A stretch of 60,000 nt of DNA, from assembly GCA_030141605.1 (NCBI GenBank), contig JAQGDQ010000017.1:502001-562000 (forward strand). Direction: 5' to 3'. Every line of letters begins with the position of its first letter. The stretch's first letter is position 1. This document shows positions 40,432-53,171 of this stretch, piece after piece. Position numbers and translations under genes: made by a program. The notes beneath the pieces are model-generated. The model had not been told where the DNA came from. It made no database searches and saw nothing but the letters and a program-made list of their open reading frames with translations. The DNA is from Tubiluchus corallicola. Taxonomy: Eukaryota; Priapulida; Priapulimorpha; Priapulimorphida; Tubiluchidae.

Positions 40432-43129
40432 TCCAGACAGTCACAGCGTGGATAAAGCATTATAACGGCACGTGCAGTGGCAGTTATTTTAATCACATAT
40501 GAACAGATGGCTAGTGGCCAATACTGATTACATGGCATGCAATTTACACTAGCTATGTTTTATTACTGGATAGGACAGTATAACGGCCTTCCGTGGCTGG
40601 CTGAATTAACGCTGCTGTGTTACATAACCTGTATAAACCATAATCATTGCATCTATTGTGTTATTATTCATGCGAAGTATTTTCAATATCTGTGTGCAGT
40701 GCTCTGTTTGCATGGGGCCATGGCTAGGTTACGTACTATTGTCCTTATTCATATCTCTCCTCTCAGTCTCGTTACGGTCTGTCAGAAAACAAAGTAGATC
40801 TATGATTGTGAACAGCTCGCAAATGCAAAAAATGATACATTTACGCGTAGGAATAATAACAGCTTTTTAAGTGAGTAAAATTGCTAGAGTTCGTGAGCCA
40901 TTTTGTATGGAGGACTGACAATTGCAAGCAGCCGAAGGTTGATGCATAACATTGGTGCCCTGTAATTTGGTAACTAAATAAAATTCCCACTTAGCTGATT
41001 ATCTTGTGTCACGCCATTTAACTAATTTGTACGACAATTTAATCGTACACTTTACCATGCAGGCATCTACAAATTATAGTGTCAACGCGTGCAGAAATGC
41101 AGAAATTAACTTTAATTGTAGCTTGTTCAGGCGTACGGTCAGTCGGTCACTAAAAATAAAGTTTTCGAGAAAGTTTTGCTATGTGGGCTGATTATCAATG
41201 TTTAGAAGTAACTCGCAGTAATACTCCCTACAAGTTTTGAACACGCTTGCTGCGATCTACTGCGAGTTTACTTGGCAAGAAAACTCGCTTGTCTTAACGC
41301 ACCGTTATGGATAGTAGGCCTGGCCTGCGAGCCAACAAGAACATTATGAAAACATTCAAAACAGCACTTGACTGAATCAAAAGTTAACAACTTAATCCAA
41401 CTAAAATTAATCAAATGATTAGTACATAAAAAAGAAGTTTCCAGGCAGTAGAATGTTCTGAATGAAAATCGACGTGTGGAGCAAAGTTAATGCTGACCAG
41501 ACGTGCATTCTATACAACTAGACCGGAAATTCCAAACATTGCCTCACGACCTTTCAGAAGCCCTCCAAAGATAATTTCTTCTTTTTCATCAAGTTCCTCA
41601 CTAGACAGGCGGACGGTACAATATAACGCCATTGAATTTAAAGGTCTTGACTGGTATGACAAAATTCTTTAACAGCGTATTACTTTAAAATGTAGTTCAA
41701 ACTGAAATATGTTTTACAGATATATTCTTTGCATTAGCGAAGGAGAGGATCCCATAGGAGAGGATTCTTTGCATTAACTTTATATTGGGCATAAATATCA
41801 CAAAAAAACGACACGGTCTGTACCAAATTTCGCAGATTTCGCATAAATTCAATAGTTACAAAGTGGGAATTAAGAATCTGACAGTTTGCTACAATTGAAG
41901 TCAAATTACAAGAGAAAATTAGTGAAACATGTACTTAATTAATACTTAGTTAAGAATCTTACAGATTACTGACTCAACTATAAACAGGCCTACAACTATA
42001 AAGTAAAACTACTCACCTAGTTAGAATGTACGGTTTTTTGATAGCGTACAAGCAGATTATTTTCGAAATGTACGAAGTTCAACAAATGATATCTTTTCAT
42101 AATGCATATTTATTCTCTTTCCAGTTTTAAGATGATAAGCAGAAATTTGTCCCTTTGTCGACACAGACGTAATTATTTATAATCAGAAATAATTTTTTAC
42201 GCTACTAACAAAATGGTCTACACGTCTTGCAGGTTCCACACAGGTCAGAATAGTATTGAAGGACACGATTCAGCTAAGACGTTAACAATATGTTAATAAG
42301 TTATGCAGAGGACCGCTCACGCACTTGAAAATAAGGCAAAATCACACAATACATAAATAAGAATGGACTTATGATGGATCCCTAACGTACACCAACAATC
42401 GCGGATTGCTTGGCAAATACTAGCGTAATCTTGACCACCTATGACCTCACTACTGTCAATACCTCGGGGAGCTAAACATAGCGCACGCTAGTGTTTCCTT
42501 TAGTCTATCACTAGCTGTGTATATTATCCGTAACACTATACGCAAGTTGCGCAATGAGCGTCTTCAGAATACTCTTGTACAGACAATTGCTAAGGAGCAG
42601 TTATTGTATTAAAGCCTGCAGTTTGCAATCCTCAATAAAACTTCTGAATGTTGAATTTGGTTTCCCGCCATGTCCGAAAAGGCTCAAAGTGCTGTAATAA
42701 AGAGCTTTAAATATGTATGTTAATTATATTATCTCCAACACGGCTCAGCTGCTCTAACACTTGGCTAGGCTTACTCCACAGTCCACACAGAAGTTGACCA
42801 CCAGCAACCTAGATGTACGATATCCAATAGTTATCCTTCATTAGATAAAGCACTGCTAAGAAATGGTCACCGTTAAGAAACTCACACAAGGTCGATAACT
42901 CACTGATATTTTTCTTCAAATTTGTGGTTAATCGAGCTAATTAAAAGTCAGCACAAATACACAAAAAGATATCAATCCACAATGTCAGAAATTGTTTTTG
43001 AAATCAGGTTTGTGCGATGACTCACAAATACAGCAGCACACACTAAGTTATTATCATTCAAGAATTGCAATATGTGCCAGCAGTGTACACAAAGTGGATC
43101 TTTCTATAGAATCCCTTGCAGGAAATGCA

Positions 43130-43300
43130 CCACAACCGAACTGAGGAGGACAATAACGCCTTCTCTACTGCAGCAGGACGGCGTAATGAGAAATCGCCTC
43201 GCTCCGCTGCTCCGTCGGCAGACGAACATCGTGGATTGATCGATTCCAGCCCGGGGGGAGGAAGGCAGTTACGATGGGCTGAGTCAAGCATTCGATGACA
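43130..43300. promoter_or_regulatory. CpG-rich island, possible promoter or 5' exon
   Basis: About 15 CpG dinucleotides in roughly 165 bp, far above the neighbouring AT-rich DNA. It could mark an upstream prickle promoter or first exon, or an unrelated GC-rich repeat. Overlapping frames exist on both strands (60 codons plus, 83 minus), neither with a recognised domain. No convincing splice donor was found. Confidence 0.3.
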
Positions 43301-44084
43301 TGTGGTCAAAGCCTCAAAAAAGTCAAAATTGCTATACCATCTGGAAGATTGTTCTTATTCGCTTGGTTCAAAATCAGCATTGGAAAGAAAAAGGAAAAAC
43401 GGCAAATCGATTTCTTCTTTTGATATACTACAGCAGCAGGATACCAGCATTCGTACATTTATGCTGGCATTCATAGTTTATTATCTGCACTCCTATGAGT
43501 ACTCAGATTCGTATTTGAATTAAACGTTCTCATACAGTTATTATATTATAATGGCTGGTAATGTGTAGCTTTGAATTACATGGAAATTCGTCTAATTTTA
43601 TCTGTTTTTGGCTTTTACTAATACCGAATGAGACTTAATCTCCAAACTGTGATTGCCAAAGACAAAATCAATCACTAATGTTATATAACCGGTCTAATGT
43701 AAATCATATCCCTAATAAAGCCATCCCTACAAGAATTTTAGCTGCAAGAAGTTTAGGTGAACATAACCCAAGGCCTAAAGGTTACATATGCGAAAAAAAT
43801 TCATTTTTGCACTGCGGCGTTCTAAAAAACGCCATAATAAGCGGCTTTCTAAACAAAACTATTAGTTACGACATGAGGAGTGTCAGGATAATTTGTGGTT
43901 AGTTATTATCTTGTCCAGGTGTCAACTGTGTATGAGCAGACGTGACAACGGTATCTGGCCAAGCTGTAATTACAACTAACAAAGTGTAGACGGAAGATAA
44001 GACATAGTTCAATAATCTTATCATGAACTGGCTACCGTTCTCACACAATTTACCCCAGCAAAGTGATTACATATGCCTTAACTA

Positions 44085-44403
44085 CGTAAAAGTAGGGATT
44101 GTTTCGATCCCGAAAAACAACGATGCCAAAGGGGCGACGCAATAACACTTATTTCGGTAACTACTAGTAACTAGAATAAAATGTTTCTACAATTTCAAGA
44201 GGAAAAAAAGAATATTTTCGAATCTCTACAGATGGTGTACCAACAAAAGTTAAATCTGTAACTGATGCAATTACTAAAACTGCGATTTTTATGTGCAAAT
44301 ACTTAAAAAAGAAGAATAGGTGTAAGAACCTTATTCTTAGATTTTAGCTTACTTTTCAATACTGTGCAACCTGACTTGTTAGTTAATAAGCTCCTGCGAG
44401 AAT
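44085..44403 (+). pseudogene. LINE reverse-transcriptase relic
   Basis: Broken pieces of a non-LTR retrotransposon reverse transcriptase appear in order, in three shifting frames. They are VKVGIVSIPKNNDAK, then AITLISVTTSN with a stop, ESLQMVYQQK, SVTDAITKTAIFM, and LDFSLLFNTVQPDLLVNKLL. The order and spacing match the start of the domain, up to the catalytic motif with the first Asp (DFSxxFNT). That motif is typical of Jockey/L2/CR1-like elements. At least three frame changes and several stops show it is long dead. The YxDD region and endonuclease are absent. Confidence 0.72.
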
Positions 44404-47165
44404 AAGTGTTGCTCATTTCATCAAATACAGTGCTTCACTCTAAAATGCATCGAAAACTAAAGATTCGTTCATGATTTCCCAGCAAAGATATGCAATATAG
44501 GTGCCGCCGAATTGTAAATTTATCAGTTTGCAATAAATTTAATTTATTGCGTAATTTGGCTGTTAAGATGTCAAAAGAATGACTAAAACACATTTTTAGC
44601 AGGACAGATTGAAAAGCATTAGTTAGGAATGGAGGAAAGCGGCAAAGCACACCTCATTCCGTCCAGTGCTTTCCCAGTTGTAACCGGAACTATGTGTTTA
44701 TTTCCTCAGTTGCCATGTTTATCCACTCAAACGCCTGGAGTGTGGATAACTGGATGACTGCCCGCTAGGAGGCGTACCGTCCCGTGGAGCGGCGCAGTTT
44801 GCGTGTTTGGATTGGGGTAATTTGCAACGGAATGTCTTCGACTGGAAAGGTTACGTAATGGGCCAGTCAGCTGATATGAGGCGTTGAGAAAGGCAGCCAG
44901 AGAAATTCCTGTCTGCAAATGATATACTGCAACATTCCAACGGCAACAAGAGCATGTATGAGTGCATGAATTCAAACATACTAATTGGGATAAATCTCTA
45001 ACAAAAGTCAAAAGTTGGAAACTTAATACAGTTATTATACACTTCGAACTGGCAAACTGCAGAACCGGGTCCAAAACTTTCTGTACATGAACAAATTCAG
45101 GGGAAGTGAGGTGAGAACTGTGACAAGTCGACACAAAAAAAGAAGTACTGGTGGTATGCAAAATTAATTCAAATGACATTCATATTCTGTTTTAAGAATA
45201 TTCTTAAAGCTCGACTTAAAACGTCAGTTTTGTAATAGTTGTCTATTCTGTAACTGTGTTTATTATTACCCTGGAGTATATCACTGTAATGTACACCCCT
45301 ATCTGGATTGACATCTGTTTCAGATTTTACTTTTATGATTTTTAAATAAGATCTTTACATACTGAGGGTTAAAAATGAGCTACATTTCAGACTTGCCACA
45401 GACATCTAAACTGGCGTTACGTGCTTGATTCCTAGTTCCCGTGAACCGAAATATACGAAGTTTTCTAAAAATTTCCACGTTTCTGCGTACTGAATGCTAC
45501 ATAGCTTCAGTCTTTTCAATGCCGTTTCTTAGTATCAACTATCGGCTAAAATTCACCAAGTTTAGATCAGCAATGACATTATCCAGTTTCCATGAAATCA
45601 ACTATAAGGCTATAAAGCATAAACACTGAAAATTGAAAGAGTCACTATCGCTGCCGAAATCACAAACTTTGGCGCTGCAGTCTCTGTTCTACACGGTTGC
45701 TATAGCATCCTTCAGCATCTGCATCTTTATCCCGTCGTCGCGGAAAGATTATTACAGCCTCTTAACCCATAAATTTGAAATAAATAATAAACAAGACGGA
45801 AAAGAATCAAATTACACGAGCTGAGGGCGTAGCCATTGACGGAAAGGGAAAAGGTGAAAATATTAAAGGGAGAAATAATTATAAGCTGCCTTAGCGGCAA
45901 TAAAATAAAAGCAATAGATGTAACACAGACATTAGTTGTTGTTATTCGCTATGTACAAGTCATCTGGCACTCAAAGGCAGTATTTGGTGTTCTGAGTAAC
46001 ACGATTAATTCTTAAGTTCCCAGAGAAATTTACTGAAATAACTAATGTAACACCACACAAAAACTACTATGAAGGAAGATGAAGAATAAAAGATGACATC
46101 ATCTACAAAATGACTGATATCATTTACATATAGTATATGCGAAAAATATGGCTTGTACAATGCTGCCTCTACGAGGAGAATTGTCTTTCACATGACTGAT
46201 TGGCTTCATTAAATTGTCCCAGGAAATACAGCGAAGAAGTTCAATACGCAAAAACCGCTTGTCCCTGACAAGTGAACTTCTACACGTATTAGGTACAATT
46301 GTGCGTTATCTACAAGTCCATTAAAACACTTCTGCAATATTTACGATACTTTCACGAGCAAGAGGTTAACAACACTTTGCAAGAGGTTAACGACATTCTT
46401 GAATTTGAAAATTATCAATGATCTATTTCAGTTTTTACCATTAGAACAGGTAACTACAATTTGTAGGGTATGATACAAAAATCGCTGGTATTGTTCCCGC
46501 CGGTATCATGTAGTAGTTCATGTCACTTTACTGCTCTAATTACCAACTGATGAATTCGTTTCGCAAGAAGTAACAAAGTGTTATTTCAACATGAACTCTC
46601 TCGTCTTAATATGAAATGATCCCTTTCTCGCAAAGGAGCCTTCAAGAGCGTCTTGAGTCTTGACTGCTTAGCCACTAAACAATAGATATTCTACCACATT
46701 TCTGATGATTCAGCGGCTGAGTGCCATCCTCTGAGGAGTCATTTAGCATGTTGACATGAAATTGAATTCCATTTATGGAAAGGGAATTTGTGTATAATTT
46801 GGAACGAACAGCCACTCAGAGCCAAGAAGGTAGTAAACTTAAAAACTACAGAACACGAAGACGGGAGCAAGAACAAAAACTTTCTTTGGTAAGGAAGAGC
46901 CACCAAAATGACAGAAGAGTGGCAGATCACCGCAGACGAGAAACCTAGAAGGATAAAGTCCATTACTTCTAAAACGAAACCAATGAGAAATCAATGCTCA
47001 GATGCCATACAGCTTTAGAATTCCAGGTTTTCAGAACTACACTATAACAAAAGTAGACAGTGAAAAAAATGTCTCCCTCCCTGGCACGCACCTTTTGGCG
47101 GGAAATTTCGCTTGGTAAGGCGTTCTCAGCTAAATCAAATTTCACTACCAGTACAAAAATCATTA

Positions 47166-47260
47166 TTATCATCGTCGTCGTCATGGTTGTCGTCATCATC
47201 ATCCCCTACCATCTGATTATCATAGATTGTCATCATTGCCATCATCATCACCATCATGGC
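47166..47260. repeat. imperfect (ATC/GTC)n triplet repeat
   Basis: Imperfect cat/cgt triplets. The poly-His and poly-Met-Thr frames here are repeat products. A related gat/ggt repeat lies at about 54288-54350. Confidence 0.85.
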
Positions 47261-47548
47261 CACAATGTCTGCTAAAACCTCGGTATTTGTAATGCCCGTC
47301 TTTCAAGTCGTTGACAAAGCATCTTTTTGCACAGTTAGAAGGACTCTACCCAATCTGTATACGAGCCAACTGCAAAACCAAGGTCGCGGACAGCCCAAAT
47401 GTTGGTTTACATATCCGTAGACACATTGTATACAATCTCACGAACGCACATTTGTAAAATATAGCGCTTTTAACAGAATAACGCTAGCCACCGGTGACAG
47501 ATTGTTTTTACAAGTGCAAGAACACTCGGAGGGTGAAGTGGGTGGTTT

Positions 47549-48105
47549 TTCAAACTACATGTTACAAACCACTTCTAAGCTGAAAAATCAACTAAGAGGC
47601 ACAAAAATCCCCCCAAAAAATCTCAAAAAAACTAACAGAAGTTACAAGGTTATACTCTGTGGCTTAAAACAGTATATCAGGCAGCTTTTCAAACTACATG
47701 TTACAAACCACTCCTACAAAGCAACAGAAATTTTATTTCTTTACCTTTTATTCACATGTGTTTTGCTCAAACAATACAATCACGTTAATGACTTAGTAGG
47801 AAAAAGAACCTTATTATAACTCTCACAACATTCAAAAAGGAAAATGGATGCAACGGTTCAAAACGTTCCAAACTTGCAACTAAAATTTAAGCCATGAAAA
47901 GTTTACATAAACCAAACAAGAAAAAATTGAGAGACTAACTTTGACAATTATAATTTCGATTCTCCAACATCTAAAAAAGAATAAGCCTATTCTAAGCTGA
48001 AAACTCAACTAAGAGACAGGCACAAAAATTCACCAAAAATTCTCAAAAAACTAACAGAAGGTTACAAGGTTACATTCTGGGGTTTGAAAGAGTTTATCAG
48101 GCAGC
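47549..48105 (+). repeat. interspersed direct repeats in nested arrangement
   Basis: The word caaactacatgttacaaacc occurs at 47551 and 47690 (139 bp apart). The block starting ctaagctgaaaa and ending atcaggcagc occurs at 47575-47685 and again, diverged, at 47992-48105. Fragments of at least two earlier unit copies are implied. Confidence 0.85.
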
Positions 48106-48579
48106 ATATGAATGTCGAAAATGGAAACTAGTAGCAATCAGTGCCATAATTAGGATCTGGTACTTCAATTACGTCTATCAATTATTGCAACACGGAGGTA
48201 ATGCCAAAAATCACACAAGACAATATAAGACACTTGACGAACATTGATTCGCTTTCACTCCCCGGGGACAATTCTGCGGTTGGGTTCCCTAAACACTATC
48301 TCACTGCTGTTGATGTTGCATGTTTTCCTTGGAAACATAATGGCTCAGTGTCTTATTTAGAAAGACTTGTATAGTCTAGTCTATGCAACCCCATCACCCC
48401 CATTGGTGCGGATCCATACATTGGCACCTAGTCTCACTGCCTGAAATCTAAGAAGATCTCGGGTCAAATGACCTCCAAAGTTACTTGACCTTCAAATCTC
48501 TTTTTGAAAAGCAACAGCAGTGTCTCATTCTTGAAGAGATGCAAATATACTCCACAATTTGCAGTCGGGCGAATCCAAG

Positions 48580-48650
48580 AGTCAAATGATCCCAGCGTGA
48601 TCAGTGTCTATGTGGGTTAAAAGGTACTTGGTTCAAATCCAAGCCGAGTT
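48580..48650 (+). mobile_element. tRNA-like sequence (SINE head or tRNA pseudogene)
   Basis: A perfect B-box GGTTCAAATCC at 48630-48640 lies in an intact 5-bp T-stem (cttgg/ccaag). The A-box region upstream (cccagcgtgatcag) is only approximate and no acceptor stem pairs, so a working tRNA is unlikely. Confidence 0.38.
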
Positions 48651-49453
48651 ACAACTTCTTACATTTTCTGTTCATCAAGGTTCTCCTCAAATTTAATTAA
48701 TTGTGGGCTTGGTCTATGGTCACTTGAACTTTGGAAACCACAAAAAACTAGATCGGAATTCACATGATAAACTCACCGTATAAGAAACCCATCGTGAGAA
48801 TTCAAATTGTAGTTCGTGATTTGTAGATAGAGAGCACTTGACACCTGCACAAAACGGCATCCACTCCACATAACAGACGTAATTAAGAATTTGTAACACA
48901 ATGCCGTGCGTTTCCCATAATATGCCAAACCCTGACTCCTGGTCCAACAATAGAGAAACCGTTACGCACTGGAGGACACTCCAGACGTGAATGCAAAGAA
49001 TTACGATAATAACACTGAGCAGACTGAATATATTCAAGTTCATGCTGGTACAATGGCCCATCCTACCCAGCGAATCCCAACTTCCAGCTAAGGCAGATAT
49101 TCCATCCCCTTTGCAGGGAGTAAAAAACTGTTGGTTTGGTCATTTCACACCATTTCTAAGAACTTGACATAAGCGGTCATTAAGAAGCTAAGACAAAACG
49201 ATAACTTGCATGACGTCTTCATAATGAAGCCGGTTAATGATGGGCAAAAACTAATATTTTAACATGCAAATTTAAAAAAGACGTCTTTACATGAAAAGAT
49301 CTTTAAGTAAAACTGGCAAATATTGATCGACTTGATGAGAGCCAGAAGTCATACGCTCAAGTACTTTCAGTATTGTCACCTAAAAGTTCTAAAATTCCAT
49401 AATCACTTATTCAATTACATATATTATATCATTACATATTACATATCATTATA

Positions 49454-50389
49454 TACCGTAAAACGGGGTGAGTTCGCCACCCGAGGGTGAGTTCGCCACC
49501 CCTTACGTAAGGGCCATTGTAGGTTTGCTGTAACTATTGTTCAGTGTTTAATGAACAGATATCATGATCACCGTCATTATAAACAGTTTGCGACAGTTAT
49601 CTTTTTTCAATTCGCTCTAGAAGTACTCCATTCTGCGCTACATATTATTTGTCTACTATTTCTTGCTACTTAACATGCCACGCACCTACACCCCTGTACC
49701 GGGTCATAGATAACAATATTATACCCCAGAAGCTCTGGAAGCTGCCCTACATGCCGTCAAGAATACCAACAGGACAATCAGCGCAGCGGCGAGGCAATTC
49801 GGAGTTCCAAGAAAGACCGGAGGTCAGCCAGTGTTCTCCGCCGCCGAGGAGCACGAAATCGCCAACACTCCAAGTGGCCGCTGAATGGGAGTTCCCAATG
49901 ACTGCCATCGATCTCCGACTTCTGATTAAGAGTGTTCTTGACGCGAAGGGAATCCGGGAACGACGATTCAAGGCAAACACCCCTGGAATAGACTTTGTCA
50001 AATCATTCGCCCGAAGGAACAATCTGGTTTTCAGAGCGGCTGGCAACATCAAGGGCGCCCGCGAAAAGATCAGTGCACAAGACGTTCAAGCCTTCCTTGC
50101 CAACGTAGAAGTTTCTATTTGAAAACTAAAACTAGACATTTTTCATAATTTTTTCATAGGGTGGCGAACTCACCCCCAACCAGCCAATCACAACCAGTTA
50201 ACTTCAGCTGCCTAGAATGGCATTAAAGAGTGTAAAATCGTTAATGGCGAATTCACCCCACGATAGTGTTTCATTCGAAAGGCAATATAAAGCTTGAACT
50301 AAGAAAATTGGTTTGGTAATTCTCTTGCTATGGCAGGAAACGTAAAAAAAAACCCCTAAAAAGTGGCGAACTCACCCCGTTTTACGGTA
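49454..50389 (+). mobile_element. non-autonomous pogo/Tigger-like DNA transposon
   Basis: Perfect 30-bp inverted ends at 49451-49480 and 50363-50392 (including TATA flanks): ATATACCGTAAAACGGGG then TGAGTTCGCCAC. TA at both edges fits the TA target of Tc1/mariner-pogo elements. The motif GGGTGAGTTCGCCACC recurs at about 49465, 49485, 50158 (inverted), 50245 (inverted) and 50363 (inverted). A 14-bp palindrome, cccttacgtaaggg, sits at 49500-49513. The interior holds only the decayed DNA-binding half of a transposase, so any mobility needed a transposase in trans. Confidence 0.85.
49675..50122 (+). pseudogene. pogo-like transposase N-terminus, disrupted
   Basis: Starts MPRTYTPVPGHR, then an in-frame TAA (49711). 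The same frame continues as a psq-type helix-turn-helix, with YTPEALEAALHAVK and ISAAARQFGVPRKT. The usual linker after that point is missing, and the frame ends at a TGA near 49884. A shifted frame carries the CENP-B-type HTH (VAAEWEFPMTAIDL, RRFKANTPGIDFVKSF) and stops at 50122 just after NIKGAREKISAQDV, where the DDE catalytic domain would begin. So the gene has a nonsense codon, a deletion, a frameshift and no catalytic domain. Confidence 0.8.
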
Positions 50390-50858
50390 TATATTATATC
50401 ATTGCAATCATTTGCCATTTTTTTTATTTTTCGTCAATCTAGTGCTTCCAGCAATCACTGCTACCACATATAGGCATGTACATCATGCCACATTCGTTTT
50501 TTACCATTTCAACAGTGTCAGATGTTAATCCGCAACAGAAAAAATATTTCGAATTTCGACAACTACTCGTTGAGCTGGAATTAGCAACTTACCCAGCCAG
50601 CATATGGGGTGGTAGTGTAAAGTCCTGTTTACTTTGCCATGTTTTTGCTCTTTCTTTATTTGCTTAGGATTTATTCCCATATGGGCAGCCGGAAGCGAGA
50701 GCTGAACCTAATACAATGGGTGCCATACTTACACTATTGTTAACCTGTACTTGTATGTGCAATACAGCAAGGCCAGCAGGTGAGAAGATATGAAGTGGTC
50801 ACTGGAAAGTAATCAGGTGTCACACAGGTAAAAGAACGGTTAGGAAGTGTCTTTGTCA

Positions 50859-51096
50859 AGACATTCTTTGATACTAGTCATAGTGGTCTTGTTAAGACAT
50901 TCTTTGATACTAGTTTCAGTAGTCTTATAAAGACATTCTTTGATAAAATTTTTAGCAGTCTTGTCAAGACATTTTTTCATACTAGTCTTAGCAGTCTTGT
51001 GAAGGCGCTCTTTGATACCAGTCTTAGCAGTATTGTCAAGCCATTCTTTGCTACTGGTCTTTGTGGCTTAACAGAGACATTCTTTGCTACTAGTCA
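50859..51096 (+). repeat. 36-bp minisatellite, seven copies, no indels
   Basis: Units begin at 50859, 50895, 50931, 50967, 51003, 51039 and 51075, exactly 36 bp apart. The consensus starts agacattctttgatactagt and ends cttagcagtcttgtca. Copies differ by substitutions only. One plus-strand frame is open through all seven (50813-51157, no ATG at its start), with a TFFDTSLSSLVK-like 12-residue unit. A minus-strand frame is open through about six (51067-50843), with a DKTAKTSIKECL-like unit. Neither matches a protein I know. Confidence 0.93.
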
Positions 51097-52752
51097 GAAA
51101 AATATTTTGAAAATGTTAATAATGCAAGTGCAATTAACCAGTAACGCAGATGACATATAATAATTATCAAGCTTGGAATTAATTCTCATAACTGAAATTA
51201 CTTCTAATTGCAAAATATCAGTAAGTATCAGAATAAAAATAAAAAGCCAAACAAAAAAATTATGTCTACATATAAATAGTACGGCATATATACAAATAAT
51301 AATCGGACACATTATGTAATATGTATGTCTCCAAGACTATGGTCTTTTTCTCAAAATTTTTTCCAGTTACAATTACAATGCGTTTTAGCTCAACAACACG
51401 TACATAACTAGTCTACATTCCACGTATAGAACTTTTTGCAGTGGAGAACTATAATTTTTGGTGACAAATTTTATAGTTCAAATCTGCGTAAATAATGAAC
51501 ACCCTCATAATAACACAGAATACCGTTTTCGGTTATTTACTGTATTAAATTTGATTGCTAAAATACTGAAATTTACAATCTCAATTTGCTTAATCCGCTA
51601 CAGTTTTACCTTAATTTATGATCTTGCAAAGCCTAGCTTCAAAAATATCTACTTATATCTGATGAAACGTCACAGAAACTAACGTCAATTAAATCGGATT
51701 TTGGGTGTTTACTGCGCAATTCGAATTAGTGAATTTTTTTCAAGTCTCAATGTTTAGTGCACGTTTTCACTCTGTATGCCTAGCTGATTGGCGAATGTTT
51801 TTCACAACACTCTTGTTTTCGTTTCTCACCAAAACTCTGACTTTTGTTTTGACTGTAAACTTCACTTCAATGGCGCTCACTGTTCTAATAAAGTTGTTAA
51901 AATGCTTGAAATTCTTGCAGCGATCGGGAACCAGGGTCATTACGTCATCTTTTGTCTTTAGTTTGAATCCTTTTACCAATTAAAATTTCTGTGTGTACCC
52001 CAGACTGTTCTGTGCTTTTTCAACAAGTACGCCTTTTAAATTTTAACAGTTTCTATGCTTTTTAAACTCTACCAAACAGCGACTATCGCTGCAAAAGTCA
52101 ATTTATTAATCGCAAAGCTTGTGGCTTGCTTTAAAAGTAAAAAAAGATAATAATCAATAATGAAAAAATGGTTGTAAACAACAAACAAAGCTCTGGATAA
52201 AATTACACAAACATAAATTGAGATATAACCTTAATCTGAAATCTGTAATGCGACCCAATCCCATATTTTGTATTTTCATACGTTTCAACGGATCACCAGG
52301 TTGTCTATTACATTACAAGCATAAAAAATAGGCGTCTTTAGAAAAGTAGCAGTCATACAACAGCAACAGTTGGGTTGCCGCACTAATCATGTTCAGAGAA
52401 ACATGGCACGCTCGGAGCAATTTAGAGCAGACTCAGCGGAGTGACCATGATGTTTGTGAAACTGTTAATTGTTGTTTTGATGAAGCGATTAGACACACCT
52501 TGAGTGAACTAAATTCAATGTAAGCCACTAGAAGGCGTGGTCGACCTTAACCAACGCACTTTTACAGTCACTTGCTAGTAAATGAAATGAAACTCTGATT
52601 AGACCACACAGGTGCATACCTGGAAATTAACGTATGAACACACAAAACATTAAGAAACCAAACCTGTTCTGCGAATCGTAATTCAGTTCTAAATATATGG
52701 TAGTGTCATAAACTCGCAAGAAGTGTGCCCCCCAAACGTCAAAGAAGATTTT

Positions 52753-53171
52753 ATTTGTACAAAACTTTTATCTTTAAGAGCTATAATGTTGTAGAGCTAA
52801 AACTCTAGAGCTAGAACTAGACTTTTGTAGTTTACTGCTCACTATACCAAACAAACTAAAATTTGCTTTGAGGTTTAAGAGCACTCGTAAAACTCCTGAA
52901 AGCTCAGGCATCAATCTTACCCATTCCAAAATATTATAAAGCATTATTACAAATGATTTGCAAAGCATTTAGAGGTTATTTGTGCAAAACTCTTTTATCT
53001 GTAGAGCTGTAATATTGTAGAGCCCTTTAAGCAACTAGAATTAGATTTTTTGCACAGTTTACTGCTCACGATACCGAACAAACTAAAATTTGTTTTGAGA
53101 TTTACGAGCACATATTTATTTTCTTGGGAGAACTATTTCCTAAACCCAAGCTTCAATCTTACCCACTTTTT
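52753..53171 (+). repeat. two-copy tandem duplication, period 225 bp
   Basis: Copies begin atttgtacaaaac (52753) and atttgtgcaaaac (52978). Both contain tttactgctcac, caaactaaaatttg and tcaatcttacccac in order. They are strongly diverged with small indels. Short frames on both strands here are by-products. Confidence 0.88.

Noticed and set aside
44727-45179. 150-codon minus-strand open frame
   Set aside because: No recognisable domain, no splice or promoter context, and a length plausible by chance in 60 kb.
49649-50122. The 157-codon frame as an intact gene
   Set aside because: Its first third is out of frame with the psq region. The true transposase start is at 49675 in another frame, interrupted by a stop and a frameshift.
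50859-51096. CRISPR-like array
   Set aside because: Contiguous 36-bp units with no unique spacers, in an animal genome.
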